Positions 31,181 through 39,389 of a stretch of 64,000 nt of DNA are shown here, one piece after another. The position numbers were made by a program, and so were the translations under genes. The DNA is from Streptomyces rishiriensis (lineage in GTDB: Bacteria > Actinomycetota > Actinomycetes > Streptomycetales > Streptomycetaceae). Below the pieces are notes generated by a model. The model worked only from the letters and a program-made list of their open reading frames with translations, did no database searches and was not told the origin of the DNA. Each line of letters opens with the position of its first letter. The first letter of the stretch is position 1. The stretch lies in contig NZ_BEWA01000008.1 of assembly GCF_003112535.1 (NCBI RefSeq), positions 334,643 through 398,642 on the forward strand. The letters run 5' to 3'.

Positions 31181-32335
31181 TCAGAACGCCGAGACGCCCG
31201 TCAGCGACCGCCCGATGAGCAGCTTCTGGATCTGGCTGGTGCCCTCGTAGAGGGTCATCACGCGGGCGTCGCGCAACAGCTTGCCCGCCGGGTACTCGTC
31301 GATGTAGCCGTAGCCGCCGAAGACCTGCAGGGCGTTGTTGGCGGCGCGCACGGCGGCCTCCGAGGCGAAGAGCTTGGCCTTGGAGGACTCGGTGGCGAAG
31401 GGCAGGCCGCGGTCGATCAGGTCGGCGACCCGCCAGGTCAGCAGCCGGGCCGCGTCCACGTCGACCGCGATGTCGCTGATCAGCTCCTGGATCAGCTGGT
31501 GGTGGGCGATGGTCCTGCCGAACTGTTCACGCTCCCCCGCGTACCGCACCGCCGCGTCCAGGGCGGCCTGCGCGATGCCGACACAGCCCGCGGCGACCGA
31601 CATCCGCCCCTTGGCCAGCGCCGACATCGCGACCGAGAACCCCTTGCCCTCGGGCGCCAGCAGCGCGTCGGCAGGGACGCGGACGTCCTCCAGGACCAGT
31701 TCGGCGGTGGCCTGGCCGCGCAGTCCGAGCTTGCCGTGGATGGCACGGCGGGACAGGCCGGGAGTGTCGGTGGGGACGAGGAACGCGGAGACGCCCTTGT
31801 GGCCCGGGGCGTCGGTCGAGCGGGCGAAGAGCAGGACGACGTCGGCCCAGGTGCCGTTGGTGATGAACGTCTTGGCGCCGTTGATGACGTAGTCGCCGCC
31901 GTCGCGGACCGCGCGGGTGGCGAGGTTGCCGGCGTCCGAGCCGGTGCCGGGTTCGGTCAGTCCGAAGCAGCCCACGTACGCGCCGGACGTCAGCCCCGGG
32001 AGCCAGCGGCGCTTCTGCTCCTCGCTCCCCCAGGCCGCGACGCTCTTGGCGACCAGCCCCAGGGAGACGGACACGATCCCGCGCACGGACGAGTCCCCGC
32101 GCCCCAGCTCCTCCGTGACCAGGCAGTAGGCGAGATGGTCGCCGCCCGAGCCGCCGTACTGCTCGTCGACGGTCAGGCCGAGGAAACCGATCGCGCCGAG
32201 TTTCGCCACGATGGACCGGTCGACCTCCTCGGCCCGGTCCCAGGCGACGACGTGGGGGGCTATCTCACGGTCGACGAAGTCCTTGGCGAGCCGTTGCACG
32301 GCCGCCTGCTCCTCGCTGAGCCCCAGATTCACCAC
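31181..32335 (-). CDS. Acyl-CoA dehydrogenase
   Basis: A 384-residue enzyme of normal length. Signatures are CFGLTEPGTGSDAGNLAT, FITNGTWADVVLLFAR, the GREQFG-like sequence GEREQFGRTIAHHQLIQ, and the C-terminal QVFGGYGYIDEYPAGKLLRD with the catalytic Glu in LYEGTSQIQ. It oxidises a short- or branched-chain acyl-CoA and reduces ETF. The start is GTG at 32335. It is divergent from a tetR gene, and the 76-base gap between the two holds a near-perfect 19-bp palindrome, so this TetR is its likely repressor. Confidence 0.92.
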   Translation of the reverse strand: MVNLGLSEEQAAVQRLAKDFVDREIAPHVVAWDRAEEVDRSIVAKLGAIGFLGLTVDEQYGGSGGDHLAYCLVTEELGRGDSSVRGIVSVSLGLVAKSVAAWGSEEQKRRWLPGLTSGAYVGCFGLTEPGTGSDAGNLATRAVRDGGDYVINGAKTFITNGTWADVVLLFARSTDAPGHKGVSAFLVPTDTPGLSRRAIHGKLGLRGQATAELVLEDVRVPADALLAPEGKGFSVAMSALAKGRMSVAAGCVGIAQAALDAAVRYAGEREQFGRTIAHHQLIQELISDIAVDVDAARLLTWRVADLIDRGLPFATESSKAKLFASEAAVRAANNALQVFGGYGYIDEYPAGKLLRDARVMTLYEGTSQIQKLLIGRSLTGVSAF

Positions 32336-32365
32336 GAGATCACCCCACCGACGAAGTCACACTTT

Positions 32366-32384
32366 AAATTAGCACTGCTAGTTT
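32366..32384. promoter_or_regulatory. 19-bp TetR operator in the divergent promoter
   Basis: AAATTAGCACTGCTAGTTT pairs AAATTAGCA with TGCTAGTTT (8 of 9 positions) around a central C. It is AT-rich against a 70%-plus GC background. On its other strand it begins AAACTAGC, as does the element at 37679. Confidence 0.7.
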
Positions 32385-32411
32385 ACATGGCGCAGCCCTA
32401 CTATGTGCGCC

Positions 32412-33044
32412 ATGGCCCGACCGCGCAAGCCCCTTCTCAGCACCGACCGGATCGTCCAGGCCGCACGGGCGCTCGTGGACGCGGAGGGGCTCACGGCCGT
32501 CTCCACCCGCCGGCTCGCCGCCGAGCTGGGAGTGAGCGGGCCCTCGCTCTACAACCACTTCCGCACGAAGGACGAGATCCTGGAGGCCGTCGCCGACTCG
32601 GTGAGCGCCCAGGTCGACCTGTCGATGTTCGAGGACGACCGCGACTGGCGCACCGCGCTGCACGACTGGGCCGTCTCCTACCGCGCCGCCCTGCGCGACC
32701 ATCCGAACATCGTCCCGGTGCTCGCCCGGGGTCCCGGCCGGCGTCCCGCCGGTCTGCGGCTGGCCGACGCGGTGTACGGCGCGATGGTCCGCGCGGGCTG
32801 GCCCCCCGCGCAGGCCACCTCCATCGGCGCGCTGATGCGCTACTTCGTCATGGGGTCCGCGCTCGGCTCGTTCGCCGGCGGCTTCGTCGACGACGTGAGC
32901 GCCTACGACCCCGCCGACTACCCCCACCTCGGCCAGGCCCATCTGCTCGCCGACCAGCAGGAGAAGATCGACGAGCGCGCCTTCGAGACCGGCCTGACGG
33001 CCCTGCTGGACGGACTCGCCCGGCAGTTCGAGCAGCTGCCCTAG
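32412..33044 (+). CDS. TetR-family regulator
   Basis: A 210-residue TetR repressor. The helix-turn-helix is LVDAEGLTAVSTRRLAAELGVSGPSLYNHFRTKDEILEAV (residues about 20-60). A TetR_C-like ligand domain follows, with RPAGLRLADAVYGAMVRAGW. I start at the ATG at 32412 (MARPRKP); an ATG at 32403 in frame is possible. No Shine-Dalgarno is visible, so the mRNA may be leaderless. It is divergent from acyl-CoA dehydrogenase with a palindromic operator between. A similar palindrome before the aldehyde dehydrogenase operon suggests a second target. Confidence 0.87.
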   Translation: MARPRKPLLSTDRIVQAARALVDAEGLTAVSTRRLAAELGVSGPSLYNHFRTKDEILEAVADSVSAQVDLSMFEDDRDWRTALHDWAVSYRAALRDHPNIVPVLARGPGRRPAGLRLADAVYGAMVRAGWPPAQATSIGALMRYFVMGSALGSFAGGFVDDVSAYDPADYPHLGQAHLLADQQEKIDERAFETGLTALLDGLARQFEQLP

Positions 33045-33104
33045 CACGGGCGGGCGAGCACGGTTCGGTGTGGGCCGAACCGTCCGTCGCGCATGCTGGA
33101 CCTC

Positions 33105-33854
33105 GTGAGCGACACACACGCGGGTGATCATCGGGACGCAAGGGCGCCGGGGCTGGCCGCGCTCGCCGGGCTGGTCGCGGACGAGACGCGGGCCGTCTGT
33201 CTGCTGGCGCTGCTCGACGGGCGGGCCCGGACCGCCGGCGAGCTGGCCCGGCACGCGGGCGTGGCCGCGTCGACGCTGAGCGAGCACCTGGGCAAGCTGG
33301 TCGCCGGCGGGCTGCTGGCCGAGGAACGGCAGGGGCGCCACCGGTACGTGCGGCTCCTCGACACCCGGGTCGCCCAGCTCCTGGAGGACCTCGCCGCCCA
33401 GGTCGCCCCGGACCCCGCCCGCAGGCCGCGCGGTCTGCGGGCCTCGACGGCCGGTTCGGCGATGGCCCGGGGACGCACCTGCTACGACCATCTCGCCGGG
33501 CGGCTCGGCATCGCCCTCACCGACGGGTTCACGGCGCGTGGGCTGCTGAGCGGTGCGGGCCGGCGGGAAGGCGGGGCCGCCGGGTTCGCGCTGACCGAGG
33601 CCGGGGCGCGCTGGTTCGCGGACAACGGCATCGCGCTCGACCGGACGGGCCGCCGGCCGCTCGCCCGCGCCTGCCTCGACTGGACCGAGCGCCGCCCCCA
33701 CCTGGCGGGCGCCGCGGGCGCGGCCCTGTGCCGGCACGCGCTCGACGCGGGCTGGTGCGTGCGCATCGGTTCGGAGCGGGCGGTGAAGGTGACGCCGGCC
33801 GGCGAGCGGGCGCTGGCCGGACTCCTGGGCGTCGAGACGGCGGCGCTGCGCTGA
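33105..33854 (+). CDS. ArsR-family helix-turn-helix regulator with extended C-terminal domain
   Basis: A 249-residue protein. The winged helix is near the N-terminus: LAGLVADETRAVCLLALLDGRARTAGELARHAGVAASTLSEHL followed by the wing EERQGRHRYVRLLD. After it comes a second region with GRTCYDHLAGRLGIALTDG, RACLDWTERRPHLAGAAGAAL and CVRIGSERAVKVTPAGERAL, typical of the longer ArsR-like regulators of Streptomyces. There is no arsenic-type CxC pair. The GTG at 33105 is my choice; an ATG at 33093 adds four residues. The downstream gene is a frameshifted DMT transporter that this regulator may once have controlled. Confidence 0.82.
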   Translation: MSDTHAGDHRDARAPGLAALAGLVADETRAVCLLALLDGRARTAGELARHAGVAASTLSEHLGKLVAGGLLAEERQGRHRYVRLLDTRVAQLLEDLAAQVAPDPARRPRGLRASTAGSAMARGRTCYDHLAGRLGIALTDGFTARGLLSGAGRREGGAAGFALTEAGARWFADNGIALDRTGRRPLARACLDWTERRPHLAGAAGAALCRHALDAGWCVRIGSERAVKVTPAGERALAGLLGVETAALR

Positions 33855-33976
33855 CCGGCCGGCCCGGCAAGGCGCTGCCCGGCCCGGGGCGCCGCGAGGC
33901 CGGAGCGTGCGCCCCCGCCGGTTCACCGTCCGGAATCCGCGAGACCCGGCACTCCCCCCTTCCCATCCTGGAGACC

Positions 33977-35003
33977 ATGATGAACAGTCCACAGCGTGCA
34001 GGACGTCGTACGGAACGAGCGGCCGCGGGGGCGGCGGCGGTCAGCGTCGTGCTGTGGGCGTCCGCCTTCGTCTCCATCCGCAGTGCGGGGGACGCGTACT
34101 CGCCGGGGGCGCTGGCGCTCGGGCGGCTGCTGTCCGGCGCGGCGGTGCTGGGGGGCGTCTGCGCGATACGGCGTGAAGGGTGGCCGCCGCGGCCCACCTG
34201 GCGCGGGATCGCCGTGTCGGGGGTGCTGTGGTTCGGCTTCTACATGGTGGTGCTCAACTGGGGCGAGCAGCAGGTGGACGCGGGGACGGCGGCCCTGGTC
34301 GTCAACATCGGGCCGATCCTCATCGCGCTGCTCGGCGCGCGGCTGCTCGGCGACCTGATGCCGCCGCGGCTGCTGGCGGGGATGGCGGTGTCGTTCGCGG
34401 GCGCGGTCGCGGTGGGGCTGTCGATGTCCGGCCGGCGGATCATCCGTGCTGGGCGTGGTGTTGTGTCTGCTCGCCGCCGTCGGCTACGCGGGCGGTGTCG
34501 TCGCGCAGAAGCCGGCCCTGGCCCGGGCGAGCGCGTTGCAGGTGACGACGTTCGGGTGTGCCGTCGGGGCGGTGGTGTGCCTGCCGTTCGCGGGACAGCT
34601 GGTCCACGAGACGGCCGACGCGCCGCTCTCCGCGACGCTGAACATGGTCTACCTGGGCGTCTTCCCGACCGCGCTGGCGTTCACCACGTGGGCGTACGCG
34701 CTGGCCCGGACGACGGCCGGCCGCATGGGGGCGACCACGTACGCGGTGCCCGCGCTGGTCGTCGGGATGTCGTGGCTGGTGCTGGCCGAGGCGCCGGGGC
34801 CGCTCACCCTTGCGGGCGGGGCGCTGTGTCTGGCGGGGGTGGCCGTGTCCCGGTCGGGGCCGCGAGCGGCGCCCCCGGCCACGACGGCGGGGACCGCGGG
34901 GACCGTGACCGCAGGGCCTGCGCCTGCGGGGACTGCGCCCGCTGGGACCACGGGCGCACAAACCACGACCGCGGGGACCGCGAGCACGGAGACCGGGACC
35001 TGA
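33977..35003 (+). pseudogene. EamA/DMT transporter disrupted by a one-base frameshift
   Basis: The first half (33977 to about 34437) encodes five hydrophobic segments, ending AVAVGLSMSG. The second half (from about 34437 to 35003) encodes five more, starting SSVLGVVLCLLAAVGYAGGVV, but in the +1-shifted frame. Removing one C from CCGGCCGGCGG at about 34428-34438 restores a continuous protein reading MSGGGSSVLGVVL, exactly the expected linker of the two EamA repeats. The intact protein would be about 342 residues with an unusual Thr/Ala/Pro-rich tail. ATGATG at 33977 has GGAG upstream. Either the gene is broken or the base is a sequencing error in a C/G-rich run. Confidence 0.8.
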
Positions 35004-35154
35004 GGGGCCGCGACCGGGGAGGCGTCCCTGCTGTCCTCCCCGCTGTCCACCGGGCGGTCCGCCCCGGAGCCGCGCGCCGGGCGGAGCTCCCGCTCCACCC
35101 GACCGGGCCCGCCGGGCGACCGGCGCCGAGGGCCGCCCGCCCCGCCGACCGCCG

Positions 35155-36237
35155 TCAGAAGATCACCAGTGCCCGTCCGCCCTTGCCCGCCCGCATGGCG
35201 TCGAAGGCCGCCGGGATGTCCGCCAGCCCGATGCGGTCGGTGACCAGCGCGCTCAGGTCGAGGCGGCCGCCCCGGACGTGTCCGGCCAGGACCGGGAGGT
35301 CCTTCGCCGGGTCGGAGTTCCCGTAGACGCAGCCCGAGAGGGTGCGGCCCCAGTGGAAGAGCTCCAGGGCGTTGAACGTGACCTCCTGGTCCTTGCCGCC
35401 GATGCCGACGACCGTGGTGCGGCCGCCGCGCCGGGTGGACTCCCAGGCGGCGCGGATGGTCACGGCGCGGCCCACGCACTCCACGGCCACGTCGACGCCC
35501 TGTCCGCCGGTGAGGCCGCGGATGTCGCGCGCCGTGCGCTCGGAGGCGACGACGTACTCCGTGGCCCCCGCCGCCCGGGCCAGCGCCTCCTTCTCGGGGG
35601 AGACGTCGACGGCGACGATCGTCGAGGCGCCGGCGATGCGGGCGGCCTGGAGGGTGGCGAGGCCGACCCCGCCGACGCCGAAGACGGCGACCGTCTCGCC
35701 GGACCGGACCCGGGCGCTGTGGTGGACGGCGCCGTAGCCGGTGAGGACGGCGCAGCCGAGGAGGGCCGCTTCGGTGAGGGGGACGCCGTCCGGCAGGGGC
35801 AGGGCGCAGGAGGCCGGGACGACGGTCTCCTCGGCGAAGGCGGCGACGTTCAGGCCGGGGTGGAGGTCCGTGCCCCGCGTCGTGCGGGCGTGGACCTCGG
35901 CGGCGCCGGCGAGGGCGTTGGCGCACAGCCAGACCTCGCCGAGGGAGCAGGCGTGGCAAGCGCCGCAGGACGGGGCCCAGTTGAGGACCACCTGGTCGCC
36001 GGGTGCGAGGCGCTCGACGCCCTCGCCGACGGAGACGACGGTGCCGGCGCCCTCGTGGCCGAGCACGGCGGGGACCGGCACCCTCATGGTGCCGTCGGAC
36101 AGGGAGAGGTCGGAGTGGCACACCCCTGCGGCGGCGAGCCGGACGCGGACGCGGCCGGGCCCCGGCTCGGGCAGCTCGATCTCCGTGATCTCCAACGGAG
36201 CCCCGACGGCGGGGAGTACGGCGGCACGGACAGCCAT
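35155..36237 (-). CDS. Zinc-dependent alcohol dehydrogenase
   Basis: A 360-residue class-III-like medium-chain dehydrogenase. Catalytic zinc ligands are in GVCHSDLSL and LGHEGAGTV, and structural zinc cysteines in CGACHACSLGEVWLC. The Rossmann motif is GVGGVGLATLQAARIAGA. The later motif GRTLSGCVYGNSDPAKDLPVL is typical of NAD- or mycothiol/formaldehyde-type branches. It starts 14 bases after the aldehyde dehydrogenase stop, so alcohol and aldehyde oxidation are encoded as one operon. The substrate is unknown. Confidence 0.88.
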   Translation of the reverse strand: MAVRAAVLPAVGAPLEITEIELPEPGPGRVRVRLAAAGVCHSDLSLSDGTMRVPVPAVLGHEGAGTVVSVGEGVERLAPGDQVVLNWAPSCGACHACSLGEVWLCANALAGAAEVHARTTRGTDLHPGLNVAAFAEETVVPASCALPLPDGVPLTEAALLGCAVLTGYGAVHHSARVRSGETVAVFGVGGVGLATLQAARIAGASTIVAVDVSPEKEALARAAGATEYVVASERTARDIRGLTGGQGVDVAVECVGRAVTIRAAWESTRRGGRTTVVGIGGKDQEVTFNALELFHWGRTLSGCVYGNSDPAKDLPVLAGHVRGGRLDLSALVTDRIGLADIPAAFDAMRAGKGGRALVIF

Positions 36238-36251
36238 GTTCGATGACTCCC

Positions 36252-37640
36252 TTAGAACTGGAGGGACTTGGTCTGGAGATACTCGGCGAGACCGTGCGCG
36301 CCGAGCTCGCGGCCGACGCCCGACTGCTTGTAACCGCCGAAGGGGGCCAGCGGGTTGAAGCGTCCGCCGTTGACGTCGACCTGGCCGGTGTCCATCCTGC
36401 GGGCGAAGGCCACCGCCTCCGCCTCGTCGCCGGCCCAGACGGCGCCGGCGAGTCCGTACACCGTGCCGTTGGCGATCCGCAAGGCGTCCTCCTCGTCCTC
36501 GTAGCGCAGGACGCACAGCACCGGGCCGAAGATCTCCTCCTGGGCGATCGTCATGTCGGGGGTGACGTCGGCGAAGACCGTGGGGCGGACGAAGTAGCCC
36601 TGTCCGCGCGGGGATCCGGGGCCGCCGGCCACCAGCCGGGCCCCCTCGGTCACGCCCTTCTCGATGTACCCGAGCACGCGCTCGCGCTGGCGGGCGTTGA
36701 CGACCGGGCCGATGCGGTCGGCGTACTTGGCGGCCGCCGCGGCGGCGAGCCCGACCGCCTCGTCGTACCGGTCGCGGTGGACGAGCATCCGCGTCCAGGC
36801 GCTGCAGGTCTGGCCCGCGTTGGACATCACGTTGGCGACGCCCACGTTGACGGCCCTGGCGAGGTCGGCGCTCGGCAGGATGACGTTGGCGGACTTGCCG
36901 CCGAGTTCGAGGGCCGCCTTCTTGACGGCCGCGCCCGCGGTCGCCGCGATCCGCCGGCCCACGGCCGTGGAGCCGGTGAAGGAGACCAGGTCGACCTCGG
37001 GGTGTTCGGCCAGGGCCTGGCCGGCGACCGGGCCCACACCGGTGACCAGGTTGAACACTCCGGCCGGGACGCCCGCCTCGTGGACCGCCTCGGCGAACAG
37101 CTGGGCGGTGAGCGGGGTGTCCTCGGCGGGCTTGAGGACCACCGTGCAGCCCGCGGCGAGCGCCGGGGCGACCTTGGCGACGATCTGGTGGAGCGGGTAG
37201 TTCCACGGGGTGATCGCGCCGACCACGCCGATCGGCTCGTGCAGGACGGTGGAGTTGCCGATCTTCTCCTCGAAGACATGGGTCGCGGCGAGTTCGGCGT
37301 AGGAGGCCGCGACCGCGATCGGCACGGCCGCGTGGACCGCCTGGGAGAAGGCCAGGGGCGAGCCGAGTTCGGCGGTGACGGTCTCGGCGATCTCGTCCTT
37401 GCGGGCGGCCAGGACGTCCCGCAGGGCGGTCAGGCGGGCCGCGCGCTCGGACGGCGGCGTCGCGGCCCAGCCGGGCAGGGCGGCGCGGGCGGCGCGCACC
37501 GCGGCGTCGACGTCGTCGGCCTCGGCCGCCGGGACCCGGCCGATGATCTGCTCGTCCACCGGGTTGACCACCTCGATCACGTCCTGGCCCGCGGCCGGCC
37601 GCCACGCCCCGTCGAGGTAGATGCCGTCATGTGCCTTCAT
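36252..37640 (-). CDS. Aldehyde dehydrogenase family protein
   Basis: A 462-residue NAD(P)-dependent aldehyde dehydrogenase. PWNYPLHQIVAKVAPALAAG, FTGSTAVGRRI, the general base Glu in ALELGGKSAN and the nucleophile Cys279 in NAGQTCSAW are all present, as is the C-terminal PFGGYKQSGVGRELG. The ATG at 37640 has GGAGGG upstream; a longer in-frame extension belongs to an unrelated ABC-ATPase relic. With the alcohol dehydrogenase downstream it forms a two-step alcohol-to-acid operon. A 19-bp palindrome lies 39 bases before the start. Confidence 0.9.
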   Translation of the reverse strand: MKAHDGIYLDGAWRPAAGQDVIEVVNPVDEQIIGRVPAAEADDVDAAVRAARAALPGWAATPPSERAARLTALRDVLAARKDEIAETVTAELGSPLAFSQAVHAAVPIAVAASYAELAATHVFEEKIGNSTVLHEPIGVVGAITPWNYPLHQIVAKVAPALAAGCTVVLKPAEDTPLTAQLFAEAVHEAGVPAGVFNLVTGVGPVAGQALAEHPEVDLVSFTGSTAVGRRIAATAGAAVKKAALELGGKSANVILPSADLARAVNVGVANVMSNAGQTCSAWTRMLVHRDRYDEAVGLAAAAAAKYADRIGPVVNARQRERVLGYIEKGVTEGARLVAGGPGSPRGQGYFVRPTVFADVTPDMTIAQEEIFGPVLCVLRYEDEEDALRIANGTVYGLAGAVWAGDEAEAVAFARRMDTGQVDVNGGRFNPLAPFGGYKQSGVGRELGAHGLAEYLQTKSLQF

Positions 37641-37678
37641 CGCGTTCCCTCCGGGCGGGCGTCGTCGTCCACGACCTG

Positions 37679-37697
37679 AAACTAGCGTCGATAGTTT
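37679..37697. promoter_or_regulatory. 19-bp TetR-type operator before the aldehyde/alcohol dehydrogenase operon
   Basis: AAACTAGCGTCGATAGTTT has arms AAACTA/TAGTTT and matches its reverse complement at 16 of 19 positions. It aligns with the 32366 palindrome at 14 of 19 positions and shares AAACTAGC with that site's reverse complement. Confidence 0.65.
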
Positions 37698-37724
37698 TCT
37701 GGCGCCAGGGGACACGGGAGTACG

Positions 37725-37805
37725 CCCGCTCACTCGTCCAGGGATGTGCTCCCGTCCGGCGATCATCCGGAGCACGGTGGACTTTCCGCAGCCGGAGGGG
37801 CCCGG
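37725..37805 (-). pseudogene. Relic of an ABC-transporter ATPase (Walker A region only)
   Basis: On the minus strand the 27 codons read PGPSGCGKSTVLRMIAG and then REHIPGRVSG. This is an intact Walker A P-loop plus the following helix of sugar/polyamine-type ABC ATPases (compare LGPSGCGKSTVLRMIAGLE). Nothing before or after continues the domain. It begins eight bases after the sortase stop codon and ends before the aldehyde dehydrogenase promoter. It is a gene fragment left by a deletion or rearrangement. Confidence 0.65.
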
Positions 37806-37812
37806 CGCCGGT

Positions 37813-38529
37813 TCAGCGGGTCTGCGTCAGATGGGCGAAGACGACGACGTTGCTGGTGTAGCCCGTCCCGCGGCGGAAGAGCCCTCCGCAGGTGAGGACC
37901 CTGAGCTCGGGCCGCCTGCTCGGGCCGTACACCTCCTTGTCGGGGAAGGTGGCCTTGTCGAACACCCGCACCCGGTCCACGGTGTAGACGGCGGTGCGTC
38001 CGTCGGCGCGCCGCGCCTCGATCCGGGCTCCGCGCGCCACGCGCGCGAGGCCGGCGAAAACCGCGGGGCCGGTCTTGGTGTCGCGATGGCCGACGGCGAC
38101 GGCCGTGCCCCGCTCTCCCGGGGTCGGGCCGCCCGCGTACCAGCCGACGAGCCGGGGATCGTCGACCGGCGGCGTCCCGAGGTGCCGGCCGGGGCCGAGC
38201 CGGAGCGGGACGATCGGCGCGTCGATGCCCAGGGAGGGCACGCGCAGGGCGGTCGCCGGAGACCGGGTCAGCGGACGTGGCGGGGGTGCGGGCCGCTCGG
38301 ACCCCTTCTTCCCCTCCGTCCGGTCCCCTTCGCCGTCGCCCCCGGCGACTGGGGCGGCGGCCGTGCCGTCGGAGGCCGCCCCGCCCGCCCGGACCGGGGC
38401 TCCCGGGCCGTCGTGCCCCCAGCACCGGACGCCGACCGTCACCAGGACGACCGCGAGCACGGCCGTCCTGGTGAGGCGAAAGGCACGCGTCCGGTACCAG
38501 GGCCTGCGTACGCGCCTACGCGGCACCAT
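37813..38529 (-). CDS. Class F sortase
   Basis: A 238-residue membrane-anchored transpeptidase. A basic N-terminus and one membrane span (about 17-37, RLTRTAVLAVVLVTVGVRCWG) are followed by a Gly/Ala/Pro/Glu linker to about residue 90. The sortase barrel has His148 in AVGHRDT, the nucleophile Cys214 in LTCGG, and the later Arg in FRRGTGYTSN. It should join a surface protein to peptidoglycan or to another acceptor outside the membrane. The ATG overlaps the end of the upstream gene by 14 bases; that gene encodes a secreted protein with a sorting-like tail, so the two look like enzyme and substrate. Confidence 0.87.
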   Translation of the reverse strand: MVPRRRVRRPWYRTRAFRLTRTAVLAVVLVTVGVRCWGHDGPGAPVRAGGAASDGTAAAPVAGGDGEGDRTEGKKGSERPAPPPRPLTRSPATALRVPSLGIDAPIVPLRLGPGRHLGTPPVDDPRLVGWYAGGPTPGERGTAVAVGHRDTKTGPAVFAGLARVARGARIEARRADGRTAVYTVDRVRVFDKATFPDKEVYGPSRRPELRVLTCGGLFRRGTGYTSNVVVFAHLTQTR

Positions 38530-39286
38530 GGTTGCGCCGGCGGGTCAGTCGGAAGTAGGCGACGCCGCCGATGGCCGCCAGGCCGACGGCCGCGGTTCCC
38601 GCCAGCGGGGTGAAGGACTGCGAGGTGTCGGCGAGGCCGCCGCCGCCGGCGTGCACGCCGCCCGCCGGGCCGCCGCCCTTCTCACCGCTCCAGCCGTTGC
38701 CGCCGCCCTGCCCGGCGCCGTTCTGACCGGCGCCGCCCTGGCCGCCGCCGTTCGGGCCGCCGGCGTTCGGGCCGTTGGGGGCCGCGGCCTCACGGCCGTC
38801 GTCGGTGATCGGCCGGTTCGGGCCCTCGTTGCCGCCGCGCCGGCCCTCGGGGCAGCTGATCTTGAAGACCTTCACCTTGGGCGAGGGAGCCGGAGGGGCG
38901 CCGGGGGCGGCGGCCGGAAGGGTCCACTCGAGCGTGTAGGACCCCTCGGCCAGACCCAGGGTGTCGGTGTGCCCGGCGCCGTCGGTCAGGGCGATGTTGC
39001 CGGTGACGGTGGCGGTGTCGGGGGCCGGGGGCCGCGCCTTGATGGTGTAGCCGACGGTCGGCAGTTCGCCGAAGTTGGCGGCGTCGAGGTAGAACCGGCA
39101 GGCCACCGGGTCGTCCTTGGAGACGCCTGGGGGGACCTGCTCGCGGTGGATCCTGATGTCGCCGGCCTCCCCTACGGCCATGGCGGACGGCGCCGCGAGG
39201 CAGGTGAAACCCGCTGCGGCGAGCACCGTGAGAGCCGTGGCGCCGAGGCGGGCGCCGAAGGCGGGCGGGAGCGTCGAGCTGGACAT
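38516..39286 (-). CDS. Secreted, C-terminally anchored protein, probable sortase substrate
   Basis: A 256-residue protein. The signal peptide covers about residues 1-37 (ALTVLAAAGFTCLAAPSAMAV). The mature domain (about 40-150) is beta-rich with two cysteines (VACRFYLD and FKISCPEG) and resembles an Ig-like fold. A Gly/Asn/Gln/Pro-rich spacer follows (GGPNGGGQGGAGQNGAG). The tail is LADTS, a hydrophobic span GTAAVGLAAIGGVAYF and the basic RLTRRR, close to the Streptomyces LAxTG-type sorting signal but with Ser for Gly. The ATG at 39286 has GGAGGA at six bases; the in-frame ATG at 39292 is too close to it. It is the first gene of the sortase pair. Confidence 0.8.
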   Translation of the reverse strand: MSSSTLPPAFGARLGATALTVLAAAGFTCLAAPSAMAVGEAGDIRIHREQVPPGVSKDDPVACRFYLDAANFGELPTVGYTIKARPPAPDTATVTGNIALTDGAGHTDTLGLAEGSYTLEWTLPAAAPGAPPAPSPKVKVFKISCPEGRRGGNEGPNRPITDDGREAAAPNGPNAGGPNGGGQGGAGQNGAGQGGGNGWSGEKGGGPAGGVHAGGGGLADTSQSFTPLAGTAAVGLAAIGGVAYFRLTRRRNHGAA

Positions 39287-39389
39287 GCGCATTCCTCCGA
39301 GTCAGGACGATTTTCATACAAATCGCTCTTGCACCTGACTCTCTTTCACATCGCCGCCCCTGGTGGTGGGAGCGCCGCCCGACGCGCCG

